Positions 6,946 to 16,416 are shown, counted from the stretch's first letter. The stretch is 64,000 bases of DNA from an uncultured Cellvibrio sp. (GCA_946481095.1 CAMLML010000004.1:31807-95806), one strand, 5' to 3'. The notes: a model not told the origin generated them from the sequence alone. Numbers and translations are program-made.

Positions 6946-8403
6946 TTAATTCGGAAAAAATTCCGGATGGCGCTCAATTAGTTTTTTCAAACTGGTAAAA
7001 CAATCAACGTCAATTGCGGTGCCGACGGATTCTTGCATGATTGAAAGGGTTTTTTCTATCGACATGGCGGCGCGGTAAGGGCGCTCGGCGGTGATGGCGT
7101 CAAAAATATCAGCGGTGGTGATGATGCGGGTTTCCAACACAATATCCTGTGCGGTCAAACCCAGTGGATAACCTTTTCCATCCAAACGTTCGTGATGTGC
7201 GCTGGACACTTTTGCCAGTTCATCAAAGGGCTTGATACGGCCTAAAATTTTTCCGGTATAAACGGCGTGCATTTTGACTGCTTCAAATTCTGCATCGGTT
7301 AATCTACCGGGTTTATCCAAAATGCTGTTACTCACACCCAGCTTGCCGACATCATGCAAAAGTGCGCCGCGTTTTAGCCAGCGACGACGATGTTCGGCAA
7401 TTCCCAAATCTTCTGCCAGCAGCATGGTGTAAAGACCAACACGTGCGCTGTGGCCTGCTGTGTAAGGACTTTTGACATCGATTACCTGACCAAAAGCTTC
7501 TGCAATGTCATCAAAAAAATCTTCGTCCAGTGATTTATAAAACTCACCGGGTTCAAGTGCCAAAATGGTTTTATCAATATCAGCAGAATTTAATATTTGC
7601 CAAAATTTTTCTTCTTTCGCCAATGCAGAAAATGCATCAACCAACTCAGGATCAAACCAGCTACCTTTGCGGGAATTAATTTCATCAATAACACTGCTGA
7701 CATCACCTGATGAATTCATAATATCGATCACTTGTGCGAGTAATGCAATACGCGAATAAATAGGAATGGCATCACCCGCCAAACCTTCAGGTCGGCCATG
7801 GCCATCGAAATGTTCATCCAGCGAATGAATACCTGATGCGACCGGTTCATCAAAACGTAAACGCCGCGCGATATCCGCACCACGGGTGCAACGTGTCTGA
7901 ATTAATTCCTGCGCAATTTCATCGCCGTGCGCAAAAATATCCGCAAGTGCTTTAAAGCGGGACACCATACCCGCCGCCGTTCCTGTATGGCGCAAAACAA
8001 ATCGCAATACTTGCGGCAAACTGCCATCTACCCATTTGAAATCACGTTTGAATGTCAGGTCGTCCGTCAAATAAAGTTCGCAAATACGCGAGGCATTGCT
8101 GCTACAGCCCAAATCCTTGAGCAGCAACACGTAATAGAGTTGCCACAGTTGCTCTGACGGCAAACCGATTTTTTGGCCGATATTCATGCCAATCCAGCAA
8201 CAGCGAATGCAATGGCCCTCAGGCTGCCCTTCGGTAATATCCAGGGCATAACTGAGTGCACTCATCAATTCTGACAATTTCAGGTTTTCCACGGCATTGC
8301 CCACATAAGTCATCAGCCAAAAGTGTTGACCATAAATCTGCTGCCCGCCAATCATCATGCTGTAAAGAATCTTTGTTCCTGAATTACTGACATCCCTTGT
8401 CAT
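6946..8403 (-). CDS. Tandem HD-GYP domain protein (c-di-GMP phosphodiesterase type)
   Basis: A 485-residue cytosolic protein. The C-terminal half has an intact HD-GYP domain: HSARVGLYTMLLAEDLGI, LLHDVGKLGV, an HAVYTGKIL helix and HHERLDGKGYPLGL. The N-terminal half looks like a second, decayed HD-GYP unit, with LLLKDLGC in place of the HD motif and HFDGHGRPEGL in place of the GYP motif. The C-terminal domain should hydrolyse cyclic di-GMP; the N-terminal one is probably regulatory. The start at 8403 avoids overlap with uvrA, but no strong RBS is seen, and an ATG pair near 8358 is an alternative. It is divergent from uvrA with about 67 bases between them. Confidence 0.85.
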   Translation of the reverse strand: MTRDVSNSGTKILYSMMIGGQQIYGQHFWLMTYVGNAVENLKLSELMSALSYALDITEGQPEGHCIRCCWIGMNIGQKIGLPSEQLWQLYYVLLLKDLGCSSNASRICELYLTDDLTFKRDFKWVDGSLPQVLRFVLRHTGTAAGMVSRFKALADIFAHGDEIAQELIQTRCTRGADIARRLRFDEPVASGIHSLDEHFDGHGRPEGLAGDAIPIYSRIALLAQVIDIMNSSGDVSSVIDEINSRKGSWFDPELVDAFSALAKEEKFWQILNSADIDKTILALEPGEFYKSLDEDFFDDIAEAFGQVIDVKSPYTAGHSARVGLYTMLLAEDLGIAEHRRRWLKRGALLHDVGKLGVSNSILDKPGRLTDAEFEAVKMHAVYTGKILGRIKPFDELAKVSSAHHERLDGKGYPLGLTAQDIVLETRIITTADIFDAITAERPYRAAMSIEKTLSIMQESVGTAIDVDCFTSLKKLIERHPEFFPN

Positions 8404-8470
8404 GAGTATCACGTATATAATCCGCCTGTTTTGCTTCAGGCATTTGATTTTCAGCAGATGAGAGAAATTG

Positions 8471-11314
8471 ATGGATACCATTCTGGTTCGCGGTGCACGT
8501 ACACACAATTTGAAAAATGTTGATCTGGATATTCCACGCGACAAGTTAGTCGTGATTACCGGGCCATCGGGTTCAGGCAAATCCTCCCTTGCGTTTGACA
8601 CTCTCTATGCAGAAGGTCAAAGACGCTATGTGGAATCCCTGTCCACTTATGCACGCCAGTTTTTATCCATGATGGAAAAACCCGATGTCGATCATGTTGA
8701 AGGATTAAGCCCCGCCATTTCTATCGAACAAAAATCCACTTCACACAACCCGCGTTCAACTGTCGGCACCATTACCGAAATTTATGATTACCTGCGTTTA
8801 CTTTATGCACGTGTGGGCGAACCCCGCTGCCCTACACATGATTTGCCGTTGGCTGCACAAACTATCAGCGAAATGGTGGATACCGTTTTAGCTTTGCCTA
8901 AAGACACCAAGTTAATGCTGATTGCACCGGTGGTGCGCGACCGTAAAGGCGAACATCAACATGTGTTTGATCAATTAAAACGCGATGGATTTATTCGTGT
9001 GCGTGTCGATGGCACATTGTGTGATTTAGATGACACACCCAAACTCGACAAAAAGAAAAAACACAGTATTGATGTGGTGATTGATCGCTTCAAAGTGCGC
9101 GACGATTTGAAATTACGTTTGGCAGAATCCTTTGAAACCGCTTTGCGTTTAGGTGAAGGATTGGCGGGTATTAGTTATATGGATGGTGACGGCGAAGACA
9201 GATTGTTTTCCGCACGTCATGCTTGCCCGATTTGTGATTACAGTTTGACAGAATTGGAACCGCGTTTATTTTCATTTAATAATCCGGCGGGCGCTTGCCC
9301 TACTTGTGATGGTTTAGGCGTTCATCAATTTTTTGATGAAGATAAAGTGATTCAGGATGAAAGTTTAAGTTTGGCCGAGGGCGCCATTCGCGGCTGGGAT
9401 AAACGCAATGTCTATTATTTTCATATGTTGTCATCACTCGCCGAACATTATGGTTTTAAAATTGATGCACCCTGGAACAAATTAAAAGCCAAACATCGTG
9501 AAGCGATTTTATATGGATCAGGCGACGACGAAATTGAATTTAATTATATAAATGATCGCGGCGATGTTTATCGTCGCACCCATACGTTTGAAGGCGTATT
9601 GAACAATATGGAACGGCGTTATCGCGACACCGAATCCAATTCAGTGCGCGAAGATTTGATTCGCTTTTTATCGACACAACCTTGCCCCGATTGTCACGGC
9701 ACACGCTTGCGCACCGAAGCGCGCCATGTGTTTATCGACGGTAAAAATTTACCGTCGATTACTGAATTACCGATTGCCGATGCGCTTACCTATTATCAAC
9801 AATTGCAATTCAGCGGTAGAAAAGCGGGCATTGCCGATAAAATTTTAAAAGAATTACGTGAGCGTTTAGGATTTTTGGTTGATGTGGGTTTGAATTATTT
9901 AACACTCAGTCGCAGCGCAGAAACCTTATCCGGTGGCGAGGCACAACGCATTCGTTTAGCCAGCCAAATTGGTGCGGGGCTTGTCGGCGTTATGTATATT
10001 CTCGACGAACCCTCAATCGGTTTGCATCAACGCGACAACGAACGTTTATTGAAAACACTCACACATCTACGCGATTTGGGTAACACCGTGATTGTGGTGG
10101 AGCATGACGAAGATGCGATTCGATTGGCAGATCATGTAATTGATATTGGCCCAGGCGCCGGTGTACACGGCGGACAAATTATCGCGCAGGGAAAAGTAAA
10201 AGATATTATGAATACGCCGGAATCCATTACCGGACAATATTTAAGTGGTGCCAAACAAATTGCGATTCCGTCTGTGCGTCACTCGGCACGTGATAAACAG
10301 TGGTTAAAACTGGTCGGCGCCAAAGGCAATAATTTGCAAAATGTCACATTGGAAATTCCTTACGGTGTGATGACTTGTGTGACCGGTGTTTCCGGCTCCG
10401 GAAAATCAACGTTAATTAATGGCACTTTATTTCCACTCGCTGCCACTGCGCTAAATGGTGCAAGCACACTCGCTCCCGAAGCACATGAAAAAATTATCGG
10501 TTTGGATTTATTTGATAAATGTGTCGATATAGATCAAAGTCCGATTGGTCGCACACCAAGATCAAATCCTGCAACCTACACACAAATTTTTACACCGATT
10601 CGTGAATTATTTGCGGGCACACAAGAAGCGCGCTCACGCGGTTATCAACCGGGTCGTTTCAGTTTCAACGTGAAAGGCGGACGCTGCGAAGCCTGTGAAG
10701 GTGATGGCGTCACCAAAGTTGAAATGCATTTTTTACCGGATGTTTATGTTCCCTGCGATGTGTGCAAAGGCAAACGCTACAATCGCGAAACATTAGACGT
10801 GCAATACAAAGGAAAAAATATTCATCAAGTATTGGAAATGACAGTAGAAGACGCGCGACAATTTTTTGATGCGGTGCCCGCAATTGCCAATAAATTACAA
10901 ACCTTGCTTGATGTAGGTTTGGGTTACATTTGTTTGGGCCAATCCGCTACCACTTTATCCGGCGGTGAAGCCCAACGCGTAAAACTCGCCAAAGAATTAT
11001 CCAAACGCGATACGGGAAAAACACTTTATATTCTCGACGAACCAACCACCGGCTTACACTTTTACGACATCCAACAATTACTGAATGTATTGCATCGCTT
11101 ACGCGACCACGGCAACACCGTAGTAGTGATTGAACACAATCTTGATGTGATTAAAACGGCTGACTGGATTGTGGATTTGGGACCCGAAGGCGGCAGTGGT
11201 GGCGGCCAAATAATTGCCACCGGCACACCAGAAGATGTTGCAAAAAATCCGGCATCACACACCGGAAAATTTTTAGCGAATATGTTGAAAGTGAAAAAGA
11301 AAACCAAAAAATAA
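8471..11314 (+). CDS. uvrA: Excinuclease ABC subunit A
   Basis: The damage-recognition ATPase of nucleotide excision repair, which forms UvrA2B and loads UvrB at lesions. The 947-residue product has two ABC ATPase modules: Walker [13 protein letters not shown] near residue 31 and [13 protein letters not shown] near 640, with two LSGGEAQR signatures. Zinc modules are visible (CPICDY to CPTC near 250-280; CEACEGDG to CDVC near 740-765). The ATG at 8471 gives the canonical [14 protein letters not shown]; a TTG one codon earlier is ignored. A perfect palindrome of repeat family 3 begins at its stop. Confidence 0.98.
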   Translation: MDTILVRGARTHNLKNVDLDIPRDKLVVITGPSGSGKSSLAFDTLYAEGQRRYVESLSTYARQFLSMMEKPDVDHVEGLSPAISIEQKSTSHNPRSTVGTITEIYDYLRLLYARVGEPRCPTHDLPLAAQTISEMVDTVLALPKDTKLMLIAPVVRDRKGEHQHVFDQLKRDGFIRVRVDGTLCDLDDTPKLDKKKKHSIDVVIDRFKVRDDLKLRLAESFETALRLGEGLAGISYMDGDGEDRLFSARHACPICDYSLTELEPRLFSFNNPAGACPTCDGLGVHQFFDEDKVIQDESLSLAEGAIRGWDKRNVYYFHMLSSLAEHYGFKIDAPWNKLKAKHREAILYGSGDDEIEFNYINDRGDVYRRTHTFEGVLNNMERRYRDTESNSVREDLIRFLSTQPCPDCHGTRLRTEARHVFIDGKNLPSITELPIADALTYYQQLQFSGRKAGIADKILKELRERLGFLVDVGLNYLTLSRSAETLSGGEAQRIRLASQIGAGLVGVMYILDEPSIGLHQRDNERLLKTLTHLRDLGNTVIVVEHDEDAIRLADHVIDIGPGAGVHGGQIIAQGKVKDIMNTPESITGQYLSGAKQIAIPSVRHSARDKQWLKLVGAKGNNLQNVTLEIPYGVMTCVTGVSGSGKSTLINGTLFPLAATALNGASTLAPEAHEKIIGLDLFDKCVDIDQSPIGRTPRSNPATYTQIFTPIRELFAGTQEARSRGYQPGRFSFNVKGGRCEACEGDGVTKVEMHFLPDVYVPCDVCKGKRYNRETLDVQYKGKNIHQVLEMTVEDARQFFDAVPAIANKLQTLLDVGLGYICLGQSATTLSGGEAQRVKLAKELSKRDTGKTLYILDEPTTGLHFYDIQQLLNVLHRLRDHGNTVVVIEHNLDVIKTADWIVDLGPEGGSGGGQIIATGTPEDVAKNPASHTGKFLANMLKVKKKTKK

Positions 11315-11366
11315 TCGTCATCCCTGCGAATAATCACATGGATGTGATTATTCGCAAGGATGACGA
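11315..11366. repeat. Palindromic repeat, family 3
   Basis: A 52-bp inverted repeat (TCGTCATCCCTGCGAATAAT and its near-perfect complement) directly after the uvrA stop. It shares ends with the 26541-26628 element. It could double as a transcription terminator but lacks a T-run. Confidence 0.75.
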
Positions 11367-11409
11367 AGTGAAATTAAACAAAAATAGATTCGTGCAAAGG
11401 TCTCTAATA

Positions 11410-11886
11410 CTATTTCTTTTCTGTTTTGGATTGAATCAAGGGCACCACCGAAAGAACGAATAAAGCCACAATAGTGCTGAGCACTGCTGTGGACTCTCGC
11501 CCCAGTCCTGCAGCAACACCTATGGCAGCAGTCACCCAAATACCCGCTGCAGTGGTTAATCCCCTGGCCTCAGTTTGTCGAGTTCCCATGATAATTGCTC
11601 CTGCACCCAGAAAGCCGATACCCGCCGTCAAACCCTGCAACACCCGGCTTATATCAGCAATGGATGCACCCGCTTGTTGTGGAATCAAAACAAACAACGC
11701 CGCACCAATTGCAACCATCATATGAGTTCTCACACCCGCACTTTTACCTTGCCGCTGCCTTTCATAACCCAAGAGTCCACCCAGAACTGCTGCGACTGTC
11801 AGTCGCACTATGATGCGAGTAATTTGCGTCGCATCCGGGATGTCAGAAAACTCGGACTGCACCGTACCCCATACTTCTTGCCACAT
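11410..11886 (-). CDS. MgtC/SapB family membrane protein
   Basis: About 158 residues with four hydrophobic segments and the MgtC hallmarks LGGLLGYERQRQGKSAGVRTHMMVAIGAALF and GLTAGIGFLGAGAIIM (two separate stretches). MgtC proteins help survival at low magnesium or inside hosts, partly by restraining the F1Fo ATP synthase; many family members are uncharacterised. The ATG at 11886 is preferred because GAGG lies 6 bases upstream; earlier GTG/ATG codons exist at 11907 and 11898. A paralogue occurs at 59346. It is monocistronic and convergent with uvrA. Confidence 0.85.
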   Translation of the reverse strand: MWQEVWGTVQSEFSDIPDATQITRIIVRLTVAAVLGGLLGYERQRQGKSAGVRTHMMVAIGAALFVLIPQQAGASIADISRVLQGLTAGIGFLGAGAIIMGTRQTEARGLTTAAGIWVTAAIGVAAGLGRESTAVLSTIVALFVLSVVPLIQSKTEKK

Positions 11887-11907
11887 AACAAACCTCATGA
11901 AATCCAC

Positions 11908-12215
11908 GTTTTATTACAAAATACCCTAACGTCTTGAATCAATGGGCACTCGGTGTGAACTATATCCAACCACTGGCGCAATAGTCACCGCCTTCCTTTT
12001 ACTGCCTTCATTCACCTGCTAGGCTCTCGTTATTCTCAGGTATTAAAACCAGCGCCTGATGTTTTGGATGTTGTTGATAAATAATTGGATGTGTTTTTTG
12101 TGGTTTTGAAAATATGCGTAGGTCTGGTTTGTGCTCCAAAGCGGAAGTTCAATTTTGCAGTGATATTCCAAGTTATCGATGTCCAGACTAACAGTAACCC
12201 AATACCCGGATTTTT
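11908..12215. other. Gene-free leader before the RT operon
   Basis: About 300 bases between the MgtC gene and the first RT. No ORF is supported. The composition becomes AT-rich from about 12050, marking the island edge. A 12-nt string CAATTTTGCAGT at 12150-12161 recurs at 16352-16363 downstream of the second RT. This stretch may hold the promoter and possibly a structured RNA of the RT system. Confidence 0.5.
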
Positions 12216-13853
12216 ATGCAAGAAGTTAAACTAGTTCATTTTATTAGAGCTGCTGAAGATATTGGTTCACATGGTGACAACGATATGTTGCCGTTCGATA
12301 TAGATAATAGGTTCATATCAGATCAGAAAGAACAGCTTGCTAAAGTTGCGTTTGATCTTTTCAGTGATCTTGAAAAAAGTGGATCTAAAAATGCAAAAAA
12401 TACAATAAATGCACTTAACTTATTTACGGAACGTTTGTTGTCGCCAACCGGATCAAGTGGTTTTAGAATATCAACAAAAATACATCCTTTCTGGAATATA
12501 TATTTAAACGCTTTAGCTATAGCAATAGCTGAAGAAAACGAAAAACACAGAAGTGACTTCGTGCACTCATATAGGTTTTTAAATACAGGTGAAAGTATCT
12601 TTGATAGAGAAAAATCTTGGAGAGCATATAAAGAAGCAACTATAAAAAATCCAGCTTTAAAAAACCCGAATGCTTACGTAGTTCAAACTGACATTTCCAG
12701 TTTCTATGAACACATTTACCATCATAGAATCGAGAATTGTATAGCTGATCTCTTTAGTGAAAATTCAACGGTAGCCACCCAAGTTGATCGGTTGCTTAGC
12801 AAAATTGCATCTGGCCGATCGTTTGGCCTCCCTGTTGGCGGGCAGTGCTCTCGAATTTTGGCAGAACTGTTAATGACATCTATTGATCAACTGATGACCC
12901 AATCAGGTGTTATTTGGCATAGATATGTAGACGACTTTACGTTAATTGCAGAAAACCAAGCGGATGCTTATAGATCCTTATCTATACTTTCAAATGCACT
13001 CGCAGATTACGGCTTATCTCTTAATAGATCTAAAACCACAATATTGAAGGCGCAACACTATGAAAATTTTGTATATGCACAATTATTTTCTAATGATGAC
13101 AACGCGAGTAAGCTTAAAGAAATTGACTTGCATTTCGACCCTTACTCAGATAACCCACATGAAGATTATGAAAATTTGGTCGATGCAGTTAATCAAATTA
13201 ATATACAAAATTTACTTAGTCTTGAAATAGATAAGAGCCAACCTGATAGTTTTCTGATAGCTCAAATAAGTAGAACACTTAAACTGCATGAGCCTCAAGT
13301 GGCTTTGAGCTTGTGTAGAACACTACTTATGCCTAAAAATTTACATTCATTCAGAGGGTCATGGTCTACGATTATTCGTGGGATAAATTCGCTAAGATCT
13401 GAACCAAAATACGAGAGCATTTTTTATCAGATTGACTTGTTGATTGATGAAGTTATTGTAACATCTGAGCATCTGTTGCTTCCGGAAACAAATTGCTTAC
13501 ATTTTCTTAGGCTATTGAGACATTCAAAGACCGAATTGAGGTCAAAGTATGTTTTTCAACAAGTTTTCAATAGAACAAGTTCAAATACCCTTAAGCGAGC
13601 ATGTGTAGATTGCTTGAGGCAATGGAAAGATAGGCCATCTTTTAATCACATCAGAAATACTTGGTCTAATTTGCATCCAGAGGTTCAAAGAATGTTTTGG
13701 CTTGCTTCATTTAAGTTTGGTGATGAAGGTCATCACTTCAGAAATCAAGTAAAAAATTCGATTTCGTACTTATGGAAACTTGGCTTTGAGAAGCAGGGCA
13801 ACTCATCTTTTGAATCGCTGTATATAAAATGGGTAGAAACCAGTGAGATTTAA
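12216..13853 (+). CDS. Defence-type reverse transcriptase, YVDD (UG/Abi class)
   Basis: A 545-residue protein. Fingers and palm occupy roughly residues 85-290: motif A is VVQTDISSFYEHIYHH (Asp159), the motif B region GLPVGGQCSRILAEL (205-217) replaces the PQG of retroviral and group II enzymes, and motif C is HRYVDDFTLI (Asp239/240). Residues 300-545 form an alpha-helical extension without recognisable domains. This layout and the LPVGG...SR...E motif are typical of Abi and unknown-group RTs, many of which are anti-phage DRT systems. No maturase, retron msr/msd or DGR template repeat is evident. Its last 11 bases overlap the nuclease-like gene. The catalytic triad is intact. A strong RBS is not seen at 12216. 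Confidence 0.88.
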   Translation: MQEVKLVHFIRAAEDIGSHGDNDMLPFDIDNRFISDQKEQLAKVAFDLFSDLEKSGSKNAKNTINALNLFTERLLSPTGSSGFRISTKIHPFWNIYLNALAIAIAEENEKHRSDFVHSYRFLNTGESIFDREKSWRAYKEATIKNPALKNPNAYVVQTDISSFYEHIYHHRIENCIADLFSENSTVATQVDRLLSKIASGRSFGLPVGGQCSRILAELLMTSIDQLMTQSGVIWHRYVDDFTLIAENQADAYRSLSILSNALADYGLSLNRSKTTILKAQHYENFVYAQLFSNDDNASKLKEIDLHFDPYSDNPHEDYENLVDAVNQINIQNLLSLEIDKSQPDSFLIAQISRTLKLHEPQVALSLCRTLLMPKNLHSFRGSWSTIIRGINSLRSEPKYESIFYQIDLLIDEVIVTSEHLLLPETNCLHFLRLLRHSKTELRSKYVFQQVFNRTSSNTLKRACVDCLRQWKDRPSFNHIRNTWSNLHPEVQRMFWLASFKFGDEGHHFRNQVKNSISYLWKLGFEKQGNSSFESLYIKWVETSEI

Positions 13854-14604
13854 TAGACTGCCGGTTAAGGATCCGAGAACTGTCGCTAGGGATATACCTG
13901 GAATATGCGATCTACTTTTCCCGCAACTACTTCCTTCTATTATCACTTACCTCAATCGCCAAGCGAAGAGCGTTCCGAATTGCGAGGCTGTTTCTGCAGC
14001 ACTAATTAGGAAGGCATCAACAAATGCGGCAATGTTATTTGAGGTCGCATATGCGAGAGTTGAACAAATTCTCAATAACGAAACTGCGGAAAAATGGGAT
14101 CTTTGTTTAAAAGTTGCACTTGAAAGGCAATCAAAATATTTCGATGCTGAGCTGCCGGAGACTCTAACTGAAAATGATATTGATGTTATTAGAGTAACAT
14201 CAAATAATCTTATTGCCACATTTCGAATGTTGGAAAAACAAAAACATCTTTCGATACAATCTTCGCCTTTTATTCCTGGCTATCAATGGATTTCAAATGG
14301 AGTGGGAGATTTTTCAATAGGCAATACACTGATAGAAGTGAAATGTACAAATAAGAATTTTGGATCGGCTGACTTTAGACAGTTATTGATCTACTGGCTA
14401 TTGAGCTATTCTGGTTCTCTTGAGGATAAATCACAAGAGTGGATGAAAGCCATTCTTATAAATCCTAGATTAAATAAATACATAGACATTGATTTTAATG
14501 AGCTAATTAATTTTTCTGCTGGAGGATTGTCAAAACTTGAGATATATAAATTTTTTGAGGCAATCGCATCCGACTATAGTGGAAAAATTGAAAGGGGAAA
14601 TTAG
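13843..14604 (+). CDS. PD-(D/E)XK nuclease-like protein coupled to the RT
   Basis: A 253-residue protein starting at a GTG inside the end of the RT gene (11-base overlap, so translation is probably coupled). Residues 1-140 are alpha-helical. The C-terminal part contains GVGDFSIGNTLIEVKC (Asp156, Glu165, Lys167) and a following helix DFRQLLIYWLL (Gln180, Tyr184). This D...ExK plus QxxxY arrangement is the signature of the PD-(D/E)XK nuclease fold, as in many restriction and defence effectors. No family name was recognised for the whole protein. It may act as an effector or as a processing nuclease for RT products. Fold assignment is from the motif only. Confidence 0.7.
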   Translation: MRFNRLPVKDPRTVARDIPGICDLLFPQLLPSIITYLNRQAKSVPNCEAVSAALIRKASTNAAMLFEVAYARVEQILNNETAEKWDLCLKVALERQSKYFDAELPETLTENDIDVIRVTSNNLIATFRMLEKQKHLSIQSSPFIPGYQWISNGVGDFSIGNTLIEVKCTNKNFGSADFRQLLIYWLLSYSGSLEDKSQEWMKAILINPRLNKYIDIDFNELINFSAGGLSKLEIYKFFEAIASDYSGKIERGN

Positions 14605-14656
14605 GGTTTGTGCAACTTAATTTTAACCCAGCTCAAGACGACACTAGCCGTAATGC
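14601..14656 (+). repeat. attC-like imperfect hairpin site 1
   Basis: TTAGGGTTTGTG (14601-14612) pairs imperfectly with CACTAGCCGTAA (14642-14653), ending in GTAATGC. It directly follows the nuclease-like gene stop. The block GCCGTAATGCGATGTAAT and six more bases (14647-14670) recur at 16323-16346 with 22 of 24 bases identical. Length, position after an ORF and a terminal GTT-like core resemble integron attC sites, but the core deviates from GTTRRRY. Confidence 0.4.
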
Positions 14657-14775
14657 GATGTAATCGACCTAAATCCAGTTTTGGGTAGCTCCCGAGCAGT
14701 AGGCATTAGATTGTAAAAATATTTCAGATCAGATTTTGATGATAGTCACGCGATTGAATGTGAGCCTTTAAAGTT
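14605..14775 (+). ncRNA. Possible structured RNA or leader between the nuclease and second RT
   Basis: A 171-base gap between otherwise tightly packed genes. No ORF of note. It includes hairpin site 1 and then unassigned sequence up to the ATG at 14776. Several DRT systems, including type 3, depend on a noncoding RNA encoded beside the RT gene. This gap is the natural place to look for one, but no conserved RNA was recognised. Confidence 0.25.
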
Positions 14776-16266
14776 ATGAAAAAATTAATTGACCTTAACA
14801 ACGATGAGGCAAGATCTCATTTTCTAAAATGTAGTAGTTACTTTAATGGTGATCTTCCTAAATATATTAACTTTGAACCAATTATCTCTGCTGTATCAAC
14901 CATAATGAATGGTAGAAGTTTTTCCGAATTTAAAGCCGATAACCCTAGCGATTATCCGAAAGTCAATTACAGCTTAATAGCAAATAAAGATGGAAAATTA
15001 GCTTGGCGTCCTCATGAACTTATACATCCTGTAATTTATGTGTCACTAGTGAATACTATATGTGAGCTTGATAATTGGAGCTTTATCAAAAATAGATTCA
15101 CGGAGTTTGAAGGTGGAGTTGTAGAATGTTGTAGCGCTCCAGTCATGTCATTAAATCAAGAAACTGATACGGCTGCCCAAGTAATTAATTGGTGGCAGAA
15201 AGTCGAGCAGCGCTCGTTGACGCTTTCCCTTGAATTCACTCATATCTTACATACTGATGTTACCGATTGTTATGGATCTCTCTATACACACAGTATTTCT
15301 TGGGCATTGCATGGGCTAGAAAATTCGAAGGAGAAGCGCAGAGATAAATCTCTTCTAGGTAATAGAATTGATTTTCATATTCAATCTAGTCGATATGGAC
15401 AAACGAATGGCATATCTCAAGGCTCAGTCTTAATGGATTTTGTGGCGGAACTTGTATTGGGCTACGTGGATCACGAAATTAATAAGGAATTTCAAGGTGC
15501 TAATGATTTTAAAATTCTTAGATATCGTGATGACTATAGAATTTTTGCAAATAGCGATGATAGAGCAGAGTTCATTCTCAAAATCGTGAGCGATAAACTT
15601 CGTTCTGTGGGAATGAAATTAGGGGTGTCTAAAACGTTTACCAGCCGAAATGTTGTTGAAGGGTCAATTAAACCAGACAAGATAGCAGGGATAGAACTTC
15701 AAGACCTTGGAATAGAAAATGCCAAAACAATTCAAAAACAACTATTGCGCTTGCACTCATTCGGTCAGCGATTTCCAAATAGCGGAGCGTTGAAGAGGTT
15801 AATCAGTGAATGTCATAGCAAAATCTCAAAACAGACCGAAGCTCCTGATGATCTAGACGTGCAAGTAGCTATAGCAACTGATATAGCGTTTGTATCACCA
15901 GTAACATTTCCGGCAATAGCTGGAATTCTAAGTCATTTAATATCTCTTGCCGCTAAAGAGCAGAAAAGCCTTCTGTGGGAAGGGGTGAAACGTAAGATGG
16001 CCAGAGTTCCTTACAATGGTTACCTAGAAATTTGGCTCCAGAGAGTTATACAGCCTCTGAATATACATTTTTTGAGCGATGAAAAAATTTGTAAAATAGT
16101 AAACGGTGAAGATGCCACCTTATGGGAAAACTCTTGGATTTCCAATATTGACTTGAAAAGTGCTTTAGATGTTTCTCGGATAGTTATTGGTTCACCAGCT
16201 GACTCTGCAGAAGTTATTACACCAGAAGAAATTGAACTGTTCACTCGAAATGCGAATTCATATTAG
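14776..16266 (+). CDS. Second reverse transcriptase, YRDD type (DRT-like)
   Basis: A 496-residue protein unrelated in detail to the first RT. The RT core spans residues 70-300: motif A ILHTDVTDCYGSLYTHSI (Asp161), motif B YGQTNGISQGSVLMDFVAEL (208-226), motif C ILRYRDDYRIF (YRDD 250-253) and GMKLGVSKTF (motif D/E region). Residues 300-496 are helical. The TDVTDCYGSLYTHSI and QGSVLMDF patterns are those of defence-associated UG RTs; together with the upstream RT they recall two-RT type 3 DRT systems (UG3 plus UG8). Active-site Asp residues are intact. Hairpin repeats bracket the gene (14601-14656 and 16266-16332), so it could be a separable cassette. Confidence 0.85.
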   Translation: MKKLIDLNNDEARSHFLKCSSYFNGDLPKYINFEPIISAVSTIMNGRSFSEFKADNPSDYPKVNYSLIANKDGKLAWRPHELIHPVIYVSLVNTICELDNWSFIKNRFTEFEGGVVECCSAPVMSLNQETDTAAQVINWWQKVEQRSLTLSLEFTHILHTDVTDCYGSLYTHSISWALHGLENSKEKRRDKSLLGNRIDFHIQSSRYGQTNGISQGSVLMDFVAELVLGYVDHEINKEFQGANDFKILRYRDDYRIFANSDDRAEFILKIVSDKLRSVGMKLGVSKTFTSRNVVEGSIKPDKIAGIELQDLGIENAKTIQKQLLRLHSFGQRFPNSGALKRLISECHSKISKQTEAPDDLDVQVAIATDIAFVSPVTFPAIAGILSHLISLAAKEQKSLLWEGVKRKMARVPYNGYLEIWLQRVIQPLNIHFLSDEKICKIVNGEDATLWENSWISNIDLKSALDVSRIVIGSPADSAEVITPEEIELFTRNANSY

Positions 16267-16332
16267 TAACAGCCAAGGTCATGGTTATACGTTTTGTCGG
16301 GGTTTAATTAAGTCCGCTCCTGGCCGTTATGC
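16266..16332 (+). repeat. attC-like imperfect hairpin site 2
   Basis: TAACAGCCAAGG (16267-16278) pairs with CCTGGCCGTTA (16319-16329), with one extrahelical A, and ends in GTTATGC. It immediately follows the second RT. An unpaired base in one arm and a 67-nt span are features of integron attC sites. The adjoining 24-bp block (16323-16346) is shared with site 1. Confidence 0.45.
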
Positions 16333-16416
16333 GATGTAATAGACCTCAAAACAATTTTGCAGTAACTTCGGAACTTGGCCGAACGCGGTTAAATAAATCA
16401 CACAAGCGAGGAAAAA

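Noticed and set aside
8404..8601. 66-codon N-terminal extension of the HD-GYP gene
   Set aside because: It is antisense to the uvrA start region and has no RBS.
12216..16266. Group II intron, retron or diversity-generating retroelement
   Set aside because: No maturase or endonuclease domain, no msr/msd-like structure recognised, and no template/variable repeat pair was seen. RT motif B and the helical C-termini fit UG/Abi types better.
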